From assembly GCA_003519205.1 (NCBI GenBank), contig DOXE01000096.1, positions 1 to 5,767 on the forward strand: DNA of 5,767 bases. Direction: 5' to 3'. The notes below the pieces were generated by a model, which saw only the letters and a program-made list of their open reading frames with translations, was not told the origin of the DNA and ran no database searches. The translations under genes and the position numbers were made by a program. The DNA is from Chloroflexota bacterium (GTDB lineage: Bacteria; Chloroflexota; Anaerolineae; Promineifilales; Promineifilaceae). Below are positions 4,762 to 5,767 of this stretch, piece after piece (position 1 is the stretch's first letter; each line of letters starts with the position of its first letter).

Positions 4762-5767
4762 TTAATAACTACCTGGACTGACCGACACGAAAGGATAATA
4801 AACCTTCGGTGCTATTTCCAAAGCCAGCCCAAGTGCCCTGACAGCGTCAATACGGCCGTAACCATAGGTATTATTGGGGACCTCGCTACCCGGGATACCT
4901 CCGCAAGTTTGATCAATTGTCTTTGGAATTGCAGATTGCGATATAGTCATTTCTAGAGAATCTACATCTCCAGCCAGGGATGGTTGGGCAGAAATTAACA
5001 AGGCTGCCAGCCCGGCGACATGGGGTCCAGCCATGCTTGTGCCTGTAAAATACGTATAGTTCCCTCCAGGGATGCTCGAATAAACCGTCTGCCCCGGGGC
5101 GGTCACATCAGGTTTCGGCCGGTTACTGCCATCAATACTAATCGGCCCACGACTGCTCCCTAACCAAATTACATCCTGGCTGGTAGTTGCTCCGACCGAA
5201 AAAGAGGCATCATAGATAGCAGCCGGAGTGTTGATCGTCTCGCAGTTTGGTCCACTATTTCCGGCCGAGTGGACGGATAAAATGCCTGCCGCCCGCACAT
5301 TCTCAACAACGGTTTGTAGGATAGTCGGATCAGTGCATCCTTCACTAACTGGACAAGACCATGAGTTGTTGATGACATCTGGGGCTTTTGCTGGGTCAGG
5401 GTTGTTCCCAGCCAAATCCGTCGGCGCGATGAACCATTGGTAACATTCGCTATATGTCACTGGCGTTCCGACTCCTTGATCGTTCATATTCCGGCAACCG
5501 ATCCATTTGGCTCCCGGGGCCATGCCTATCTGATTACCAATCCCGTCATCGCCTACCATCGTTCCCATAGTGTGTGTGCCGTGCCCGTGACCGTCACACG
5601 GAACTTGAGAATCTGGGACACAATTCACAGAACCGCTATGAATGGCGTCATGCCAATTGTAGTTATGGTCGATACCATTTGGATCATAACCGCGATAAGC
5701 TTTTGCCAATGCCGGGTGGCTCCATTCGTAGCCGGTATCTTGACCACCAACGACGGCGCCTTGCCCA
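4762..5767 (-). CDS. Secreted subtilisin-like serine protease (S8, bacillopeptidase F-like), 5' end missing
   Basis: The frame is open from the right window edge to TAA at 4764-4762, giving 334 visible residues; signal peptide and any propeptide lie beyond the edge. A TTG at 5709 is only an internal Leu codon: upstream in-frame residues include the catalytic Asp box 'GAVVGGQDTGYEWSHPAL' (3-20, D10). The His box is 'DGHGHGTHTMGTMVG' (58-72, catalytic H62), the oxyanion Asn is in 'HSAGNSGP' (N170), and the Ser box is 'FTGTSMAGPHVAGL' (240-253, S244), so the protease should be active. Eight cysteines are spread over the catalytic domain (49, 57, 91, 108, 138, 144, 175, 288), consistent with an exported, disulfide-stabilised enzyme. 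The domain ends at about residue 318 and only a short tail with 'KVYYPFV' follows, with no PPC, fibronectin or anchoring domain. It likely digests extracellular protein. It is the upstream neighbour, not part of the alaX operon. Confidence 0.95.
   Translation of the reverse strand, partial: GQGAVVGGQDTGYEWSHPALAKAYRGYDPNGIDHNYNWHDAIHSGSVNCVPDSQVPCDGHGHGTHTMGTMVGDDGIGNQIGMAPGAKWIGCRNMNDQGVGTPVTYSECYQWFIAPTDLAGNNPDPAKAPDVINNSWSCPVSEGCTDPTILQTVVENVRAAGILSVHSAGNSGPNCETINTPAAIYDASFSVGATTSQDVIWLGSSRGPISIDGSNRPKPDVTAPGQTVYSSIPGGNYTYFTGTSMAGPHVAGLAALLISAQPSLAGDVDSLEMTISQSAIPKTIDQTCGGIPGSEVPNNTYGYGRIDAVRALGLALEIAPKVYYPFVSVSPGSY

Noticed and set aside
5707..5709. TTG as start codon of the protease
   Set aside because: The frame stays open to the window edge and the residues upstream hold the catalytic Asp box, so the TTG is an internal Leu codon.

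Overview
The window carries seven genes, all on the minus strand. In transcription order, from high to low coordinates, they are: a secreted subtilisin-like protease (5' end cut by the window edge), a MobA-like nucleotidyltransferase, an AlaX-L type alanyl-tRNA editing protein, a metallo-beta-lactamase-fold protein that has lost its metal-binding histidines, a Crp/Fnr-family regulator, a type I phosphoribosyltransferase, and the first 109 codons of a hydantoinase B / 5-oxoprolinase subunit. No plus-strand gene, tRNA, rRNA, CRISPR array or mobile element is visible.

Organism: the set of genes and the protein styles resemble a Chloroflexota bacterium (Anaerolineae or a relative). The pointers are the bacillopeptidase F-like S8 protease with a short 'VYYPFV' tail, which recalls the YLPLV-type tails of secreted Chloroflexota proteins, and the form of the MobA-like protein ('DPLYPYTQGKPKALL'). 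This is recollection of family style, not a search result, so the assignment is moderate. Base composition looks even and close to 50% GC, with no sign of a recently acquired island.

Layout: 5767-4762 protease. 4761-4690 is a 72-bp gap holding a candidate sigma70 promoter and three tandem TGTGA heptads just at the expected transcription start. 4689-3916 nucleotidyltransferase. 3915-3753 is a 163-bp gap with an extended -10 promoter and a roughly 120-nt leader containing an orphan Shine-Dalgarno sequence, a three-codon reading frame and an inverted repeat. From 3752 to the left edge, five genes are packed tightly: gaps of 6, 43 and 11 nt and then a 4-nt ATGA overlap. They probably form one transcript: alaX - MBL - crp - PRT - hyuB.

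How they may work together: alaX removes mischarged Ser or Gly from tRNA-Ala. The Crp-like protein is probably a cyclic-nucleotide-responsive regulator. The phosphoribosyltransferase (nucleobase or similar ligand plus PRPP) is translationally coupled to a hydantoinase B-type subunit, which suggests linked salvage and ring-opening of a nucleobase-like or cyclic-amide compound. The histidine-less MBL protein has no assigned substrate. The grouping is unusual and no known pathway explains all five genes; this operon, and the MBL protein in particular, is the most interesting part of the window.
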